A DNA stretch of 64,000 nucleotides from Usnea hakonensis (lineage: Eukaryota; Ascomycota; Lecanoromycetes; Lecanorales; Parmeliaceae). The notes under the pieces are model-generated. The model worked only from the letters and a program-made list of their open reading frames with translations, searched no databases and was not told the origin of the DNA. Within the stretch, counting starts at the first letter, position 1. Each line of letters starts with the position of its first letter. The position numbers and the translations under genes were made by a program. The stretch lies in contig BLJB01000127.1 in NCBI GenBank assembly GCA_013423325.1, positions 1 to 64,000 of the forward strand, given 5' to 3'. This document shows, in pieces, positions 31,577-43,820 of this stretch.

Positions 31577-34500
31577 TCATTGCAACCATTCCTCCCTTAA
31601 TCCATTCTCGACAAGCGCAACCTCTCCATTCCTGGGACATAACAACACTCCATCAGTCCGCATGACAGCCAGCTCCAGCCAGTCCAAGTTCAGCCAGTCG
31701 CGGGGAAGAAAGAAATGGCGCTTGACCCGCCCTGGCCGCGTCTCACTTAATGTGTACGTGCAGACCCAGAAGTCATGGTTCAAAAACGCAAGTACTTGGT
31801 CCGCGATGCGCGGAGTGACCTTTATGGATGGTGATGACGCGGTACCAGCCGGATCAGGAGTGGAGGTTTGCTGTTGCAAGGATGACTTCCTGCGAGCTGC
31901 CAAAGAAGCATCGGCGGCTACGAAGCCAAGGGGGATCCTGATGTGACTCTGAAGATCTGGAGGAAGGGCAGTCGCGGCCACTATAGTGCTTGATAGATCG
32001 ATTACATTTGCAAGACTGACGAGCATGTACTGTCTTTCGCGCCGACCCTGGACTGTGCTTCGCGATGTGACGACCAGTGATGCTGTGCCATCTACTGTCA
32101 GCAATATCTTGTCCACAAATTCGTCGGTCTCATTCGGGCTCATGGGATATTGTGCGGAAGGTGTTCTGTGTAGCCTATCATGAGGCGATTTGTTGGTCGC
32201 ACTGTCTACCGTTGATCGGTCAAGCATTAGATTCCTGGTGGAAGTAGCCTCTTGCCAGTCGATAATTTGGATGCCTGTAAAGCAAAATCCAATTACCTTT
32301 GTGTCATCGAATGGAGCATTGAACCAGCGATGCAAAGTGCTTTGCGGGCGTGTCGAAACGATGTGCTGTTCGTGGACAGACCAAATATTCAAGAAGCGGT
32401 CTGTGGCTACAAGAAGGAAGTTTCCTGTACGGCTCAACAAGATCTGTCTAATTGGGTCTTCTTCTTTTCCAGTCATGACAGACTTTGACATCTGAGATGG
32501 TCTTGTCTGGTTGACCTCCTTGACACAGATCCTACGTCCCAACCCGGAGGCTGTGACGTAGCGTCCATCATCGCTCCAGCAAACATGTTCCACTGTCATG
32601 AATGTCTGCATAAGCTCTGACGCAACTGTCCCTTCCTTCGTGAAATGAGTAACAAGACCGTCATCGTTACCAGTTGCGTAGGATAAGGTTTCAGATTCCA
32701 CCCCAAGGGCGGTAATTGGTTGCAGTGTCTCGAAAGTTGCCTCAGAAAGATGCGATAGTTGAGTACTCTCCCGGGTGCTCATGGTCTCGCTGGATTTGTC
32801 TTCCGTTTCCCACATTCGGACGAGGGCGTTAGGCTCCCACACGCTGCAGAATGATTCTCGAATGTCGTAGATTCTCGTGTCATTCGGATCAACAGCAAGA
32901 CTTGTCACGGGGGCCGAGTAAGATAGCTGATAGATTGGAGTGAGATGATAGAAATTCCAGATCCTAAGCGTACCATCACGGCTGCTTGTGACGAAGAATT
33001 TTCCGTCCGGACTACACTCGATTCTACCGACTGAGATGCTAGATTCTTGGTAGTCGCCTTCAAAAGGATGCCATTTAAAGACGCATCCGTCGTTGTATAC
33101 TCCGAGAACATGACCTGTCATTGGATTCCAGGTGATACTTTGCACATCAGAAGCACCACTGCTAAGTACTTGGCGGCCCCCAAGGACCCTTTGACATCTG
33201 CCCACCAAAACCGGGCGTGGCTCATCGATTGCCCACACAGCAAGTGGAATGGCACGATAAGTGATGGCAATTTGAGAAGCAGAGGGGTTGAAAGAAGCAC
33301 AACGTGGAGAGCCGCATTGCTTTCCTTCAAAGCTATCCTCTCCAAGGACCTCCTCCAAGACTTGCCAGCCTTCGTCAAGCATGTCGACAGACAAACTTCG
33401 AATTACTCGGTCATCACAACAAATCAACAATGTATCGTCACCGTTTGCAAAAGCTATCGTTACTGCTTTAGATCGCCGGGCATTAGTAAAGGAAAATAGC
33501 TGCTGCCCGGTTGCAGTGACCCAAATGATAGTCTTAGTGAGTCCATATGTGACTAATTTATCGCCAATATGGTTGTAACACCATGTCAGAACCCGCTCGC
33601 CGTGATGCAAGCTTCTGGCTTCTTCACAAGTGCTCGCATAGTACAATACGATCGTGCCATCGGACAGCAGAATTGCAAAATATCGGTTCGCACATTTAAT
33701 TTGAAGCGGAGTCTTGGAGTCGTGAACAGCGAATTTTGCCAAGCAATCATCCCATGAATTGTTGGAAAGGCCAGATACTGAAATGCTCGAACCAGCTGAC
33801 CGGTTACTGAACTGCTTGAAAATCATGGAATCCTGAGGACAGAACGGGGCAACAAGCTTGAAAATCAGCTTAGGCTGGTCATGAAGATGGAAGCCGAATT
33901 TGCCCACAAGCCTAACAAGATCTATGTTCCACATGGCCAAATGCTCCTTCTCGCGAAGACGATGTGTGAGAGGGCTCCTCGCTTCGTCCAAGCGGTCAAT
34001 CTTCTTAAGGAAGCTGGCCATGTTTCTCGAAGCTTGGACCAACACGCGCAGCTGACCAGCCACTGAGAGCAGATATACCCAGCTCAACACAGCGGAGCTC
34101 TGGAAAAATTGATTTAGTAGCAGGAGTGATTTCTGATCCGAGACGTCACAGCCTTGCTCTAGATGGTACGGCCATGAAGTTGAAGCATACAGCAAGAGAG
34201 CTTGTGATTTTGCCTGTCCTGCTTGAATCCTTGGACTGGCATTTATGAGTGCTGTGACACATTTTGTGCAAATCAATTGGTGGGAAAAATCTTGAGCGAT
34301 GTGGTAAGTTAGATCTCGATCCTGGAATAAGTAATCGCGAGCAGATGAATGAACCATGGATATGATGCCTTTGCTGTCGACAACTACAAATTCACCACAA
34401 ACACGACTAATCGTATACTTCAGATCAAGAATATTGGCGTACTCGGGTTGCAGCATTTCGGCCAAAGTCAACAAATTTAAGTGGTGCCTCGAGCATGCGA

Positions 34501-36581
34501 TCCACATTAGTATGGTCTTACCCAGAGCACGATCTGACGGCCGGCAGCTCTTTGCTAGCGTAGAGTCCATTCGTTCGTACAACGGCTCAAGTTCTTCTGG
34601 AACATCCTCGATTGCCTCGAGTACTGCATCCTGTGTGTGACAGCGCAGCACTTCATTCAGTACTAAGCTCGCCCACAAAAAGTTTCCGTCAGCCTTACGT
34701 ACAAGCTCCTTCGCAATGGCGAATCTGAATTCTTCATCACCATGCATGGACGCCATCTCCTCCACAACATACATTCTAAGATCCTCCTTCATATTCTCAA
34801 GTGGATGATGGCTTACTTGCAATCGTTTCGATAGTTTTTCAAATCCTGATGACAACGATTGAGTGCTGCGACTGAGCACAAGGATGCGTACGGAGCCCGA
34901 GAATGTGTGGAAGTCTTCTAAGAATTTTAGAAACAAGCTGAAGGAATCACACTCATCTAGTCCATCTATGACAATGAGCAGAGGACGTCCTAATTTTAGC
35001 TTGAAAAATGTCGATATGAAGAGCTTTTGCCAAAGAAGACGTGGGGCAGACTTTTGTACGTTCAGTCCGTCATCAAAAAGGCGTAACAAGCGCCTACGAT
35101 ACTCCGGTAGAGCACTTGCGATCTGATACGCCAAAGATAACAACATTGTGTTGAGACTGTTCTTGACTTGATCCCCAAATCGGAAAAAATAGAACGCAGA
35201 GTCGATGTCGCTCTCCTGCACGGTCTGAATAACGGATGCAGCGAGGACAGACTTTCCTGAACCTGGCCGCCCGGTGCACCAGAGGCACCGGGGCTCTTGA
35301 ATCTCGTCCGCTAAGAAAGAAACAAATTCTGGATCTTCATCGGTCCACTCGCAGGAACCAGGCATTCTTCTGTCAGAGAAAAACATGAGATCGTTCACGG
35401 CTTCCTCTACCTGTCCAAAAGCTGAGGCAATCTCTTGGAGTTCGTCAACAGAGTTTGACTCTTCTATTGGGAGATTTTGTGAACGGTGCTTTCCTACCAG
35501 GTATTTCAAGATGTTGCGAATACTAATATAGTTCGGATCCTGTTCGCTGGTATACTTGCATACGTCATGATGGTCAGCATCGAGAGGTTTCGAGATCTCT
35601 CCAGGGTAACCCAGTATCGAGGAGTCCTTTTGAAGTACCATTACTTGAGACGGACCTATGGTCGTCTTCAGAGTTTCGAAAAAGGAAACAATTGATATAT
35701 TAGGAGCCAGGTTTCTGAAAAGTTCATTGACTTCCTGCAGTGTCGGGGAGTTGATGCTGAGTTCAGAAATGTACTGCTTCGGCGAAAAGGTGAATATGCA
35801 TGCTGAAAGGATTCTGTTCAGGACTTCTGCGAGATTCGACCCACGGTGAGGCGTTGAAAGAAAAACTATACCAGACACCGCTCGAACAAGCTCCCGATAG
35901 TGTTCATCGTGCTGGCCGATAATGATAGCTTTCTTGACGATTAAGCCTCCCATAGAATGGGCAACAAAAATAATAGGGACTGATCCGATGTCTAGTCTGC
36001 ATTCGCCCTCTCCTGTAGCAAATTTCATGTTGAATAGCAGCTCCTTCGCAAAATCCGAGATGTTGAGGATATTCTCTTTCCTGTGTGACATAGACGCGAA
36101 ATGCGAATTATATCCGAAGGTCGTGATACGAGTAGCTGCTAAATCAGGCTCAAAAGGGAGCCACTCAAGAGGCCAAAATAATTGGAGGTCTCGATTTCTG
36201 GACCAAGTGTGCCGGCTTGTCCCACCTAAGCCATGGACAAATACAATATCCGCTGATGGAGTTGATGTGGGTTGATGGAGGACTGTCAGGCCAAGCGGAT
36301 CAGCCCGACGGTCTTGTGAGCGCTCCCTTCGCTTTGTCTCAGAGTCTCGTTCTTGGCGAAACGGAACATCGAACTCAGAGAGGTGGCTCCTAATTGTGCT
36401 TGACGGACTAAGTGACCGTTGACTATTTGAACCATGTTCCGTATCATTTCCTAGCTTATCTTCCTTTTCCTCAAGAATCTCTGGAGAGGGTTTAGAGAAA
36501 GATTTGTCCTTCCGGCGAAATCGCGAGATCTTTGATAGGTTTAGTCGAAAGTGGATGTAATCGCGCTTGGGCTCTCACCAT
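31577..36581 (-). CDS. NLR-like STAND protein: lipase-like, NACHT-type NTPase and WD40 domains
   Basis: The main exon is 36529-31577. The frame is open upstream of its first internal ATG (36091), and the family N-terminus lies in that extension. I therefore propose an exon with ATG 36581-36579 followed at once by a 49-bp intron (GTGAGA...CAAAG), giving 1651 residues. The N-terminal alpha/beta-hydrolase has FVHGLGG (98-104), nucleophile motif AHSMGG (191-196) and the ADHHDVCKYTSEQDPNY end motif. The NTPase has P-loop GRPGSGKS (421-428) and Walker B LLIVIDGLDE (518-527). About 700 residues of divergent WD40-like repeats follow (for example SPDGKFFVTSSRDGTLRIWN). Such lipase-NACHT proteins act in fungal non-self recognition or cell death. 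The 5' end is the weak point. Confidence 0.85.
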
Positions 36582-37223
36582 TGCTACAGCGTGCAAAGAA
36601 GACAATGACGTCGCAACACTATTCAAAGTATTCCGCCCTCGTAAAGAGGTGACAGTTCTCCTTTCAGCTGGTCCTACGGAGACCGTCCTGCCAATGCTCG
36701 ATATTGAATTTCGATCCACACTGTGACAACTCTCTTCTTACAGCGAGTAAGTCTGTTCAAATTATGGAGCATTCAATGTCGACGGTGGACCCGTAAAGAC
36801 GAGCGATCGTTTTGCAGTGTTCACCATTCATCAACCTTGCTCAGCTGAAAACCTATGAAACTGAACTGCCGATCGCCCGCGCCGATCCCTCGCAGCAGTG
36901 GGGGGCCAAGTTTCAATTCGAGCCGCACATTGCTGAAATGAGTCTCACGTGCAAGCCTTCTGGGATTAGCTGCAGATGCAAATTCGCCAAAGGATATCTT
37001 GGTCCTATCAAGCCAAGGTATTCCATAAGACTATGGCCAGTGGGTGTGATGAAGTGCATATCGCTAGTAATGGTCTTGTGTGATTCGGTGTTTGCTCCCC
37101 TCCATGTCTGCAAGTATCCCGGCTATCTCATCGATCGCTTGCCGTCTCGAAGCTGGCCCAAGGATTCATAAGGACCCCCCTAATCCGCGCTGGCATGGGG
37201 ATCATATCCTCCTAGCAGCAATT
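36582..37223. other. Divergent spacer between NLR-like and ketosamine-kinase genes
   Basis: No gene seen. A reverse-strand frame at 36719-36582, entered through a CACAG acceptor-like site at 36721, could be an additional upstream exon of the NLR-like gene. Confidence 0.4.
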
Positions 37224-38324
37224 ATGAGTGAAACGCGTACTTCGGTGAAAGATGTCATTCCAGACAAGGGAGAAAGATTTGATCTAGACCAGAATGTAGT
37301 CGATGGTGCGTAGGAGCTGCGTGGAGAGTGCTACTCTGATGTTCCACAGTCTTTCCCACCAATTCAAAAGTCGTCGAAGTCATCAGCTTCGGTACTGCTG
37401 CGTGGACCCGCGCGTCTCGTGTTACAATTGAGTTGTCAGATGGAGGCCAGAAATTGTACTTCCTTAAGGTATAAATCTCACGCTATTGCAAGCGGCTTAC
37501 CAATCGCTCGTTGACATCAATCTCAGTGTGCGACAGAGGAGACGGGAAGAGCAATGATGGGGGGGGAACACCGATCAATGACGGAGATCTACTCCAATCT
37601 CCCTGATTTTGTACCCAAGCCTGTCGCCTGGGGCAAATTTAAACGAGCCCCCCCTGAGACCTTCTTCTATCTCATGGAATTCCTTGAGCTGGGTTCTGAG
37701 CTCGTGGAGCCTCCGGAGTTTTGCCGTCTTGTTGCTCAGCTCCACCAAATGAGTGTTTCGCCAACGGGCAAATTCGGGTTCTACCAGACCACTTATCATG
37801 GACCCAATCCACAAGATACAACCTGGGAAAGCAATTGGTGTGTCTATTTCACAAGATTATTGACACAATTCTTTGAGCGAGAGATTGCCCAAAATGGTCC
37901 CCAATCAGACTACGAAGCAGCCTATAAGAAATTTGCTCAGGAAGTTATCCCGCAAATCCTAGAACCTCTTCAATCCCACGGACGCGTCTTGAAGCCGTGC
38001 CTCATACACGGAGACCTGTGGGAAGAGAACACTGGTCTCGACCTAGAGACTGGGCTGCCTGTTGTGTTTGACGCCAGCGTCATGTACGCACACAATGAAA
38101 TGGAGCTAGGCTTTTGGCGAAGTGCCAAATACCGTTTCGGAAAACCTTACTTCCGCCAGTATCTCAGCTACATGCCCCCGAGCGAACCAGTTGAACAGTT
38201 CGATGATCGTAACCGTCTTTATGGTATCAAGTTTACGGTGGCCCACTGTCTAGGTTGGCCGGACTCCTCGCAGAGCGACCGCCAACTGTATGACTTGTTC
38301 CCCGAAAGTCTTGTTGTTCACTGA
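37224..38324 (+). CDS. Fructosamine/ketosamine-3-kinase family protein
   Basis: Exons 37224-37305, 37350-37468 and 37527-38324; introns are only 44 and 58 bp, giving 332 residues. The fold is aminoglycoside-kinase-like. ISFGTAAWTRASRVTI is the nucleotide loop, YFLKCATEE carries the likely catalytic lysine at the second splice, LIHGDLWEENTG is the catalytic loop, and VVFDASVMYAHNEMELG the metal-binding segment with the family YAHNExELG motif. These enzymes phosphorylate sugar adducts on protein lysines, causing the adduct to fall off (protein deglycation). Length matches the usual 290-330. It lies in tandem with the MFS gene, without clear functional link. Confidence 0.88.
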
Positions 38325-38813
38325 CACTTTCGATAGGGTATGGGACGATATGCGATACTTGAGTGACAAGTATACCGTCAAACCCTAGCTTGACGTAGTG
38401 ATGCTGGGATCCCTTGCGCTGGGGTCAAGGGAGCAAAGATCTCTGAAATTGTTGAGACGCCTTTTCTCAACAAGCGCTTTTTCAGGAGAAGGTCTTGTAC
38501 CTCAGTCGTCATTGCACCTAGACTTCAATTATGCCCTCTTCTGTATTTATGCTCCAGCATAGAGGAGGCAATGATTCATGACCGCTCAAGAAATCGGCGC
38601 CTTTCACTAGGGTATGCAGCTCGGACATGCTGTTGAGTAGCGCTGATGCATGATATCAATATACATAGACTAAGTGGTAGAAAGTCTTGGTGACTCGTAG
38701 AAATAATGCTTGGCACTTGTTGCAAGCGTACCTATGTATCAATTGTCCGGTAATCATCCTAGGTGTGCAGTAAACGTCGACCAATTGTACGCTCTTAATC
38801 ACACCAATCTGAC
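38325..38813. other. Intergenic region, no gene seen
   Basis: This is the 3' flank of the kinase and the promoter region of the MFS gene. No motif stood out. Confidence 0.5.
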
Positions 38814-40435
38814 ATGTCGGACAAAGACACTCAGACGTCAGGCTTACCGATTGCTGCACCCTCAGAGCAAGCAAATATAAATACCGAAAATGCGAGTACC
38901 AACAACCTAGCTGAAGTCGAACTCCCATATACGATATTTACAAAGCCCCAAAAGCTTAGTATCCTCTTACTTGTTGCTTCTGCTTCCGTATACTCGCCCC
39001 TCAGCAGCTTCATCTACTACCCTGCCCTCACCGCCGTAGCAAATGACCTAGATACGACACTTTCGAAGGTTAATTTGACAATGACGTCTTATATGATCGT
39101 TTCTGGAGTGGCACCCATGATTCTGGGTAGCATGGCGGACCAATTAGGGCGACGACCTGTCTATCTATTCATGTTTTCAGTGTACACTCTTGCCAATATT
39201 GGACTTGCTTTGCAAACCTCCTATCCTGCTCTACTGCTCCTTCGCATGCTACAGAGTGCGGGGGGCTCTGCCACCATTGGACTCGGCTATGGCGTCGTCG
39301 GCGATATAACGCAGTCATCCGAGCGAGGGACATATATGGGAATCTTGGGATGCGGCCCAAATGTCGCGCCAAGCCTAGGACCTGTCATAGGCGGTGTTCT
39401 TGCCCAGAAGGCTGGATGGCGTTGGATATTTGGCTTCCTGGCCATATCCGGGGCTATCAGCCTAGTTCTGATAGCTGTTGTACTGCCAGAAACTGCGCGT
39501 AACATCGTTGGCAATGGCTCCCGCCCCGCTGTCGGTCTAAATAAGAGTATCTTAAAGCTATGGCAAGGAAGGAAGAACGATTCGTCGACTGAACAACAAG
39601 GGGATTCATCAGAAGTCATTCGACCCATCTCCCAGCTAAGGATCCCAAACCCTATAGGAAGCATTTCCGTCCTCCTGTGTAAAGATACGGCTCCGGTCAT
39701 CTTTATCAATGCCTTGTTCTACAACGCATACTGCTGCTTGCAAGCTTCTCTATCGTCCTTATTTATCGAAGTATATGGCTACAGAGAGCTTGAAGCCGGT
39801 TTGGTTTATATATCCTTCGGAATGGGCTGCTTCATTGCATCTCTGCTCTCAAGTAAGCAGCGTCATTACCTCGAATTCCGCCGTGAAGACAAGCTCATCC
39901 TGTCTGGCATCAAGCAAAAATACTTACGAATGACTACCGCTGCGTCGCCACCAGTCGAGGTCTTCCCACGTCCAGTAATAATACCTCTCGGTCCCAGACG
40001 CTCGCCTTCCCAATATTCCACGCCCGTCTACGGAGCTTGAACTATCTCCTCCCTCTCTCCACACTGTGTCTTTTACCGTATGGCTGGGTGTTTGAATATC
40101 ACCTACACCCATCAATACCTCTCGTCCTCCAGTTCTTCATCGGAGGCTCGATCACCATTGTTTTCAATGCATGTGGTACTTTACTTGTCGATCTTCATCC
40201 TTCACGTCCCTCTACAGCCCAGGCTGCATTGAACATAATTCGCTGTACCTTCGCCGCTGGCGGACTTGCTGCATTACAACCGCTTATCAACGCGGTCGGC
40301 GCCGGCTGGTGTTACACCATGATTGCACTACTGACAGGAGGCACGGCCACTGCATGCGTTGTTCTTGGAAGAGTTTGGGGAGATAATTGGAGAAGGCAAA
40401 GGCAGAGTTTGCACAGCGGCTCAGAACGAAGATGA
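38814..40435 (+). CDS. MFS multidrug transporter, DHA1/QDR-like
   Basis: Exons 38814-39852 and 39915-40435; the 62-bp intron (GTAAGC...ATCAAG) joins FIASLLS to TKILTNDYR, giving 519 residues. The sequence has a hydrophilic N-tail, then LSILLLVASASVYSPLSSFIYYP (span 1), motif A GSMADQLGRRP in the loop between spans 2 and 3, and the GYGVVGDI and GPVIGGVLAQKAGWRWIF motifs of drug:H+ antiporters. A central cytosolic loop (about 230-280) splits two six-span halves, 12 spans in all. It probably exports small toxic compounds or polyamines; substrate unknown. Reading without splicing would end early in a Pro-rich frame. Confidence 0.88.
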
Positions 40436-41417
40436 ATTGACGTAAGGCGAAGAATGGTTATAGTCATATAGTCAGTACTGGCAGACAACTTGATAGGTGA
40501 ACACTAAGCCGTAATGCCGTGAGGGCAGCTGCGACGCTGCAGATTTAAGCCTTACTCAACATTTGATGTATGTATTTAGACAGACATTTGTCGCTGGGAG
40601 GATAGCTCTAGCTGGGACACTTTGCACCTATGCTATGACCATACAAAGGCCGATCATTCACAATTCTCGTAGCAAAGCGCCTATGTGAAAGCGGCCACAT
40701 AGCAAGCTGAAAGCACCATCGAACAGCAGAAAACAAGGACGAGAGATGATCGGGATAGGGGGAGACGATAGAATTCAGATGTAGACGAAACGAAGCAAGA
40801 AACGGAGATGGGCCCCGAAAGAAGTCGAGACAATGGCGTGTACCCAAGAATTGCCAACTCAACTACGTCGCCCCCAGCATCGAGCTAGGTATCTCCGGAA
40901 CCTAGACTTTATATGAGATAGGTAAGGAAGGTGTTCGGAGGCGGATCTCGAGGCTGAAACCAAGAAAGAGGTTCAGATCTTGTTCCAATACGAGTCTTGA
41001 TGGGGGCCAAGAACGGCGGGGGATGTCGGGCTTTAGGAGCGCAGACGCATGAGATCAGTCGATCTGCGCTTATCCAACGATAATGACGAATGCAAGAAAT
41101 AACGATTCCTTAATGAGATAGCTGAAAGCAAAAACACCGCTATAAAGATTAGTAAAGTTGTCAAAACTTTCCGACACAGTGGCTTCCAAATTCTGTCGAC
41201 CTCTACCCAGGCGGAGATGCAAAGTAGTCTCCAACAAGATACTGGGAAATCTCCAACAAGATACTGGGAAATTGAAACTAAACCGAGCACGTAAGACGCA
41301 AGATGTCGTGGTCGAGCATAGGGAGGGTTAGAGGAAAAAGGGAAGCTGGTGGTGGCGAAGGTCGAGGTTTCTACGAATGCATATAGAGACACCCCGCCCT
41401 CGATCTCAAAATGCAGA
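40436..41417. other. Intergenic region
   Basis: No gene seen in about 980 bp apart from a short perfect tandem duplication, listed next. Confidence 0.5.
41228..41271. repeat. 22-bp perfect tandem duplication
   Basis: Two identical adjacent 22-bp units, each TCTCCAACAAGATACTGGG plus AAA. It is probably a recent slippage duplication. Confidence 0.85.
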
Positions 41418-42114
41418 ATGTCAGAACAATTGTCAAAGCCCATCTCCAACATGCCTTACCCAAATGCCTATCAAATTGAGGAAATGTTCGCCAACCGCGG
41501 CAACCCAAGCATCATCAACACCTACTTCAGCGACTCTGTCGTTGTGATCGTCGTTGGTCAAGATTTTCACCTCGGAGGTCGCTACAACTCCATACGAGAC
41601 TTTCACAACGGTCTCTTCGAGCGCACCGTCTCGAGATTCAAAGATCGGACATATACGCTTGAGATTGTGCGTGCAATCGGAGGTGGTGAATCGGCTTGGT
41701 ACGATTTTGCGGGTCCCATTATTTTCCTTGATCCAATGATGGTTATAAAACATGTCTTGGGACCTTCCATGCTGTAGACAGTTGTTGAAAGGTCACAATA
41801 TCGCGTCCAAAAAGGCAAGACTGAGTTCGAAATTATCTATTAGGGCTGCCGTGGAGACAATGGTCAATGCCATCACTGAAAGCGGTAAGTAAACGCCAAC
41901 AAAGGATCTCTCTGCTATACTTAATGCGTTCCCAACTATACGTGATGATTCAAAAGCTGATTCAAAATCAGGAAGACCTTGGAAGAATGAATGGGTAGAC
42001 TTAGTGCGGTTCAACTCGCAGGGGAAGATTACTCAGATGAAGGAATTCTTTGACACCGGTCATGTACATAACCATCTTGAGGAGCTGGAATCGGAAAGTA
42101 AAAATGCCAAATGA
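41418..42114 (+). CDS. SnoaL/NTF2-like small protein
   Basis: Exons 41418-41698, 41844-41884 and 41972-42114; introns are 145 and 87 bp, giving 154 residues. The fold signature is YQIEEMFANRGNPSIINTYFSDSVVVIVVGQDFHLGG at the start, GGGESAW joined across intron 1 to AAVETMVNAITESG, then RPWKNEWVDLVRFNSQGKITQMKEFFDTGHV. SnoaL-like domains form small alpha+beta barrels used by isomerases, cyclases and unknown-function proteins; the reaction here is unknown. The 41-bp middle exon is easily missed, and skipping the first intron gives a false stop. MSEQLSK was chosen as the start; MPYPNAYQ at 41451 is an alternative. Confidence 0.8.
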
Positions 42115-42476
42115 TTATCGAAGAGGACGGCAATGGGAAGACTGGGGAGTGTTGCCATCAAGGGTTCTCACTTTCAGTAAGAGTAGCAATGATTCAACAG
42201 TAGTACTACATAAGGAGCTGTACCGACAGATCATGATACGTATGATTATTATTGCAGTCGATTTCAACAGCATGGTGTAGAGTACGGAGTACTGAATTCA
42301 GGCTGTACCTTAGCCGGCTTTATTAGACTCTTGGCCATTTTCAACCAATCAAATTCGTGCTTCACGTCATAACAAAGACGCGAACTTTTCTTTCGCATCC
42401 AACTCTTCTCTACTTGATTTCAACTCTTCACACCGTCACTTATTCACATTGTCCCAACTTCAAAAACTTTGGAAAC
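42115..42476. other. Intergenic region, no gene seen
   Basis: A 362-bp spacer between two plus-strand genes with no notable feature. Confidence 0.5.
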
Positions 42477-43543
42477 ATGGTAAAGACAACACAAAACCAC
42501 CACAGGGTAGGCCCTTCAAAACCACCAGCTACCTTACCAGCCGCATCACCTGCGCCAACTTCAAAGCTGCCTCCTCAAATCCGCTTCCCTCTTCTCGTGG
42601 TCCTTAGCCTGACAATCTCGTCCTCTCTCTATTCTCTTGTCTCGCCCTTCACTAGCGGTGATCTTGCCACGGTCAGCAGGAGCCGCGACAACTGGTTGGA
42701 GATTGTCGGATTTCTCTCTTGGAAGGCTACTGAGCTGGCTATTGGGTGGTACGGGGGTTTCGATAGTACGAATCTAGCCTTCTCTAATGGCAACGCAAGA
42801 CTAAGTCTCGTTCTATAGGCGCCGACTTTGCTGCTCTGACTTTCCTAACGCACCTGCCATATCAGTACTTTCTCTCGACCTTCTACCAGATCAGACCCAC
42901 TACCTCCGTCTACTGCATCGCCATTGATACTGTGGCAGCCTATGTCCCGTTCTACAGTCTCAAGGTCTCCTCCAGTATTCACAGCATCAAGACCCCTAGA
43001 GGTGTCGCCGCGAACCCTTCTGTGATCAACGACACAGGTGTACAGATTTATACGAGCCTTCTCGCCGCAGGTATCTACACTGTGGTGGTCTTCGGTAGCT
43101 ATGGCACCTGGCTGCCGGTTTATCTCGTGACCCATTTCGAGGGCATACGCGATATATCCGCAGCGCATAATCCCAACTTCCCATGGCTCATCCTTTCGTT
43201 CCTACCTACTGGATTCGCAGCAAAAGTGTTCCTCTTCACGCCGGCTACAGCAGCAAAAGCAGACAAGCACGACAAGGATATCGCCGCGTTTGATCCAGAG
43301 ACTGCTACACTTGGAGATACCATTGCGTACAATCTCTGGGGATACTCGCACAGGGCGAGAACACTGATCAAGAGGACTGTCATACTGGTTGCCGTCGGCG
43401 GAGTGCACAGTATGCTCCAAACGTACCTCTCCTTGGAAGGCACAGAATTCTCGGGTGCTGCAGGGTGGTCCAGTGTTTGGGGTCTAGCGGCAACCTTGAC
43501 GGGTGCAGCGTTTCTATGGGTTGGAAACGTGGATGGCGTATAA
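42477..43543 (+). CDS. Multi-pass membrane protein of unknown function
   Basis: Exons 42477-42765 and 42819-43543; the 53-bp intron (GTACGA...CTATAG) joins GGFDS to ADFAALTFL, giving 337 residues. A Pro/Ala-rich N-tail is followed by hydrophobic spans around FPLLVVLSLTISSSLYSL, YTSLLAAGIYTVVVFGSYG, FPWLILSFLPTGFAAKVFLF, VILVAVGGVHSML and VWGLAATLTGAAFLWVG. A hydrophilic loop rich in Ala, Lys and Asp lies between spans 4 and 5. I do not recognise the family. It converges with Sen15. Confidence 0.7.
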
Positions 43544-43820
43544 AGCTGGCAGTCTTTCAGAAGAAACATCTAAGGGTTTGTCAAGAGAATTACGGGTGGT
43601 GGGTGGAAGAACTCTGGCTTTACATCGATTTGCGATGCCGGCGTTGAGCAGGATATACCAGGAGAGCATTCTTATCTTCTTCGGACTGCAGCCTTCATCG
43701 GCGTCTCCAGTTCCCTATCTTTTACAATTTTAGCCGTCTTGAAAGCCTGCTTCAGTCGCAAACAATCTCCACGTGCTATCAATCCGACTCATGAACTGGG
43801 AGTCCTGTAACCTTGCCGTA

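Noticed and set aside
31577..36091. Starting the NLR-like protein at the first ATG of the long ORF (36091)
   Set aside because: This would remove the VFVHGLGG strand and oxyanion part of the hydrolase, which lie in the open frame upstream.
41349..41777. Single-exon reading of the SnoaL-like gene (142 codons)
   Set aside because: It loses the second half of the fold; splicing 41699-41843 and 41885-41971 gives the continuous family sequence.
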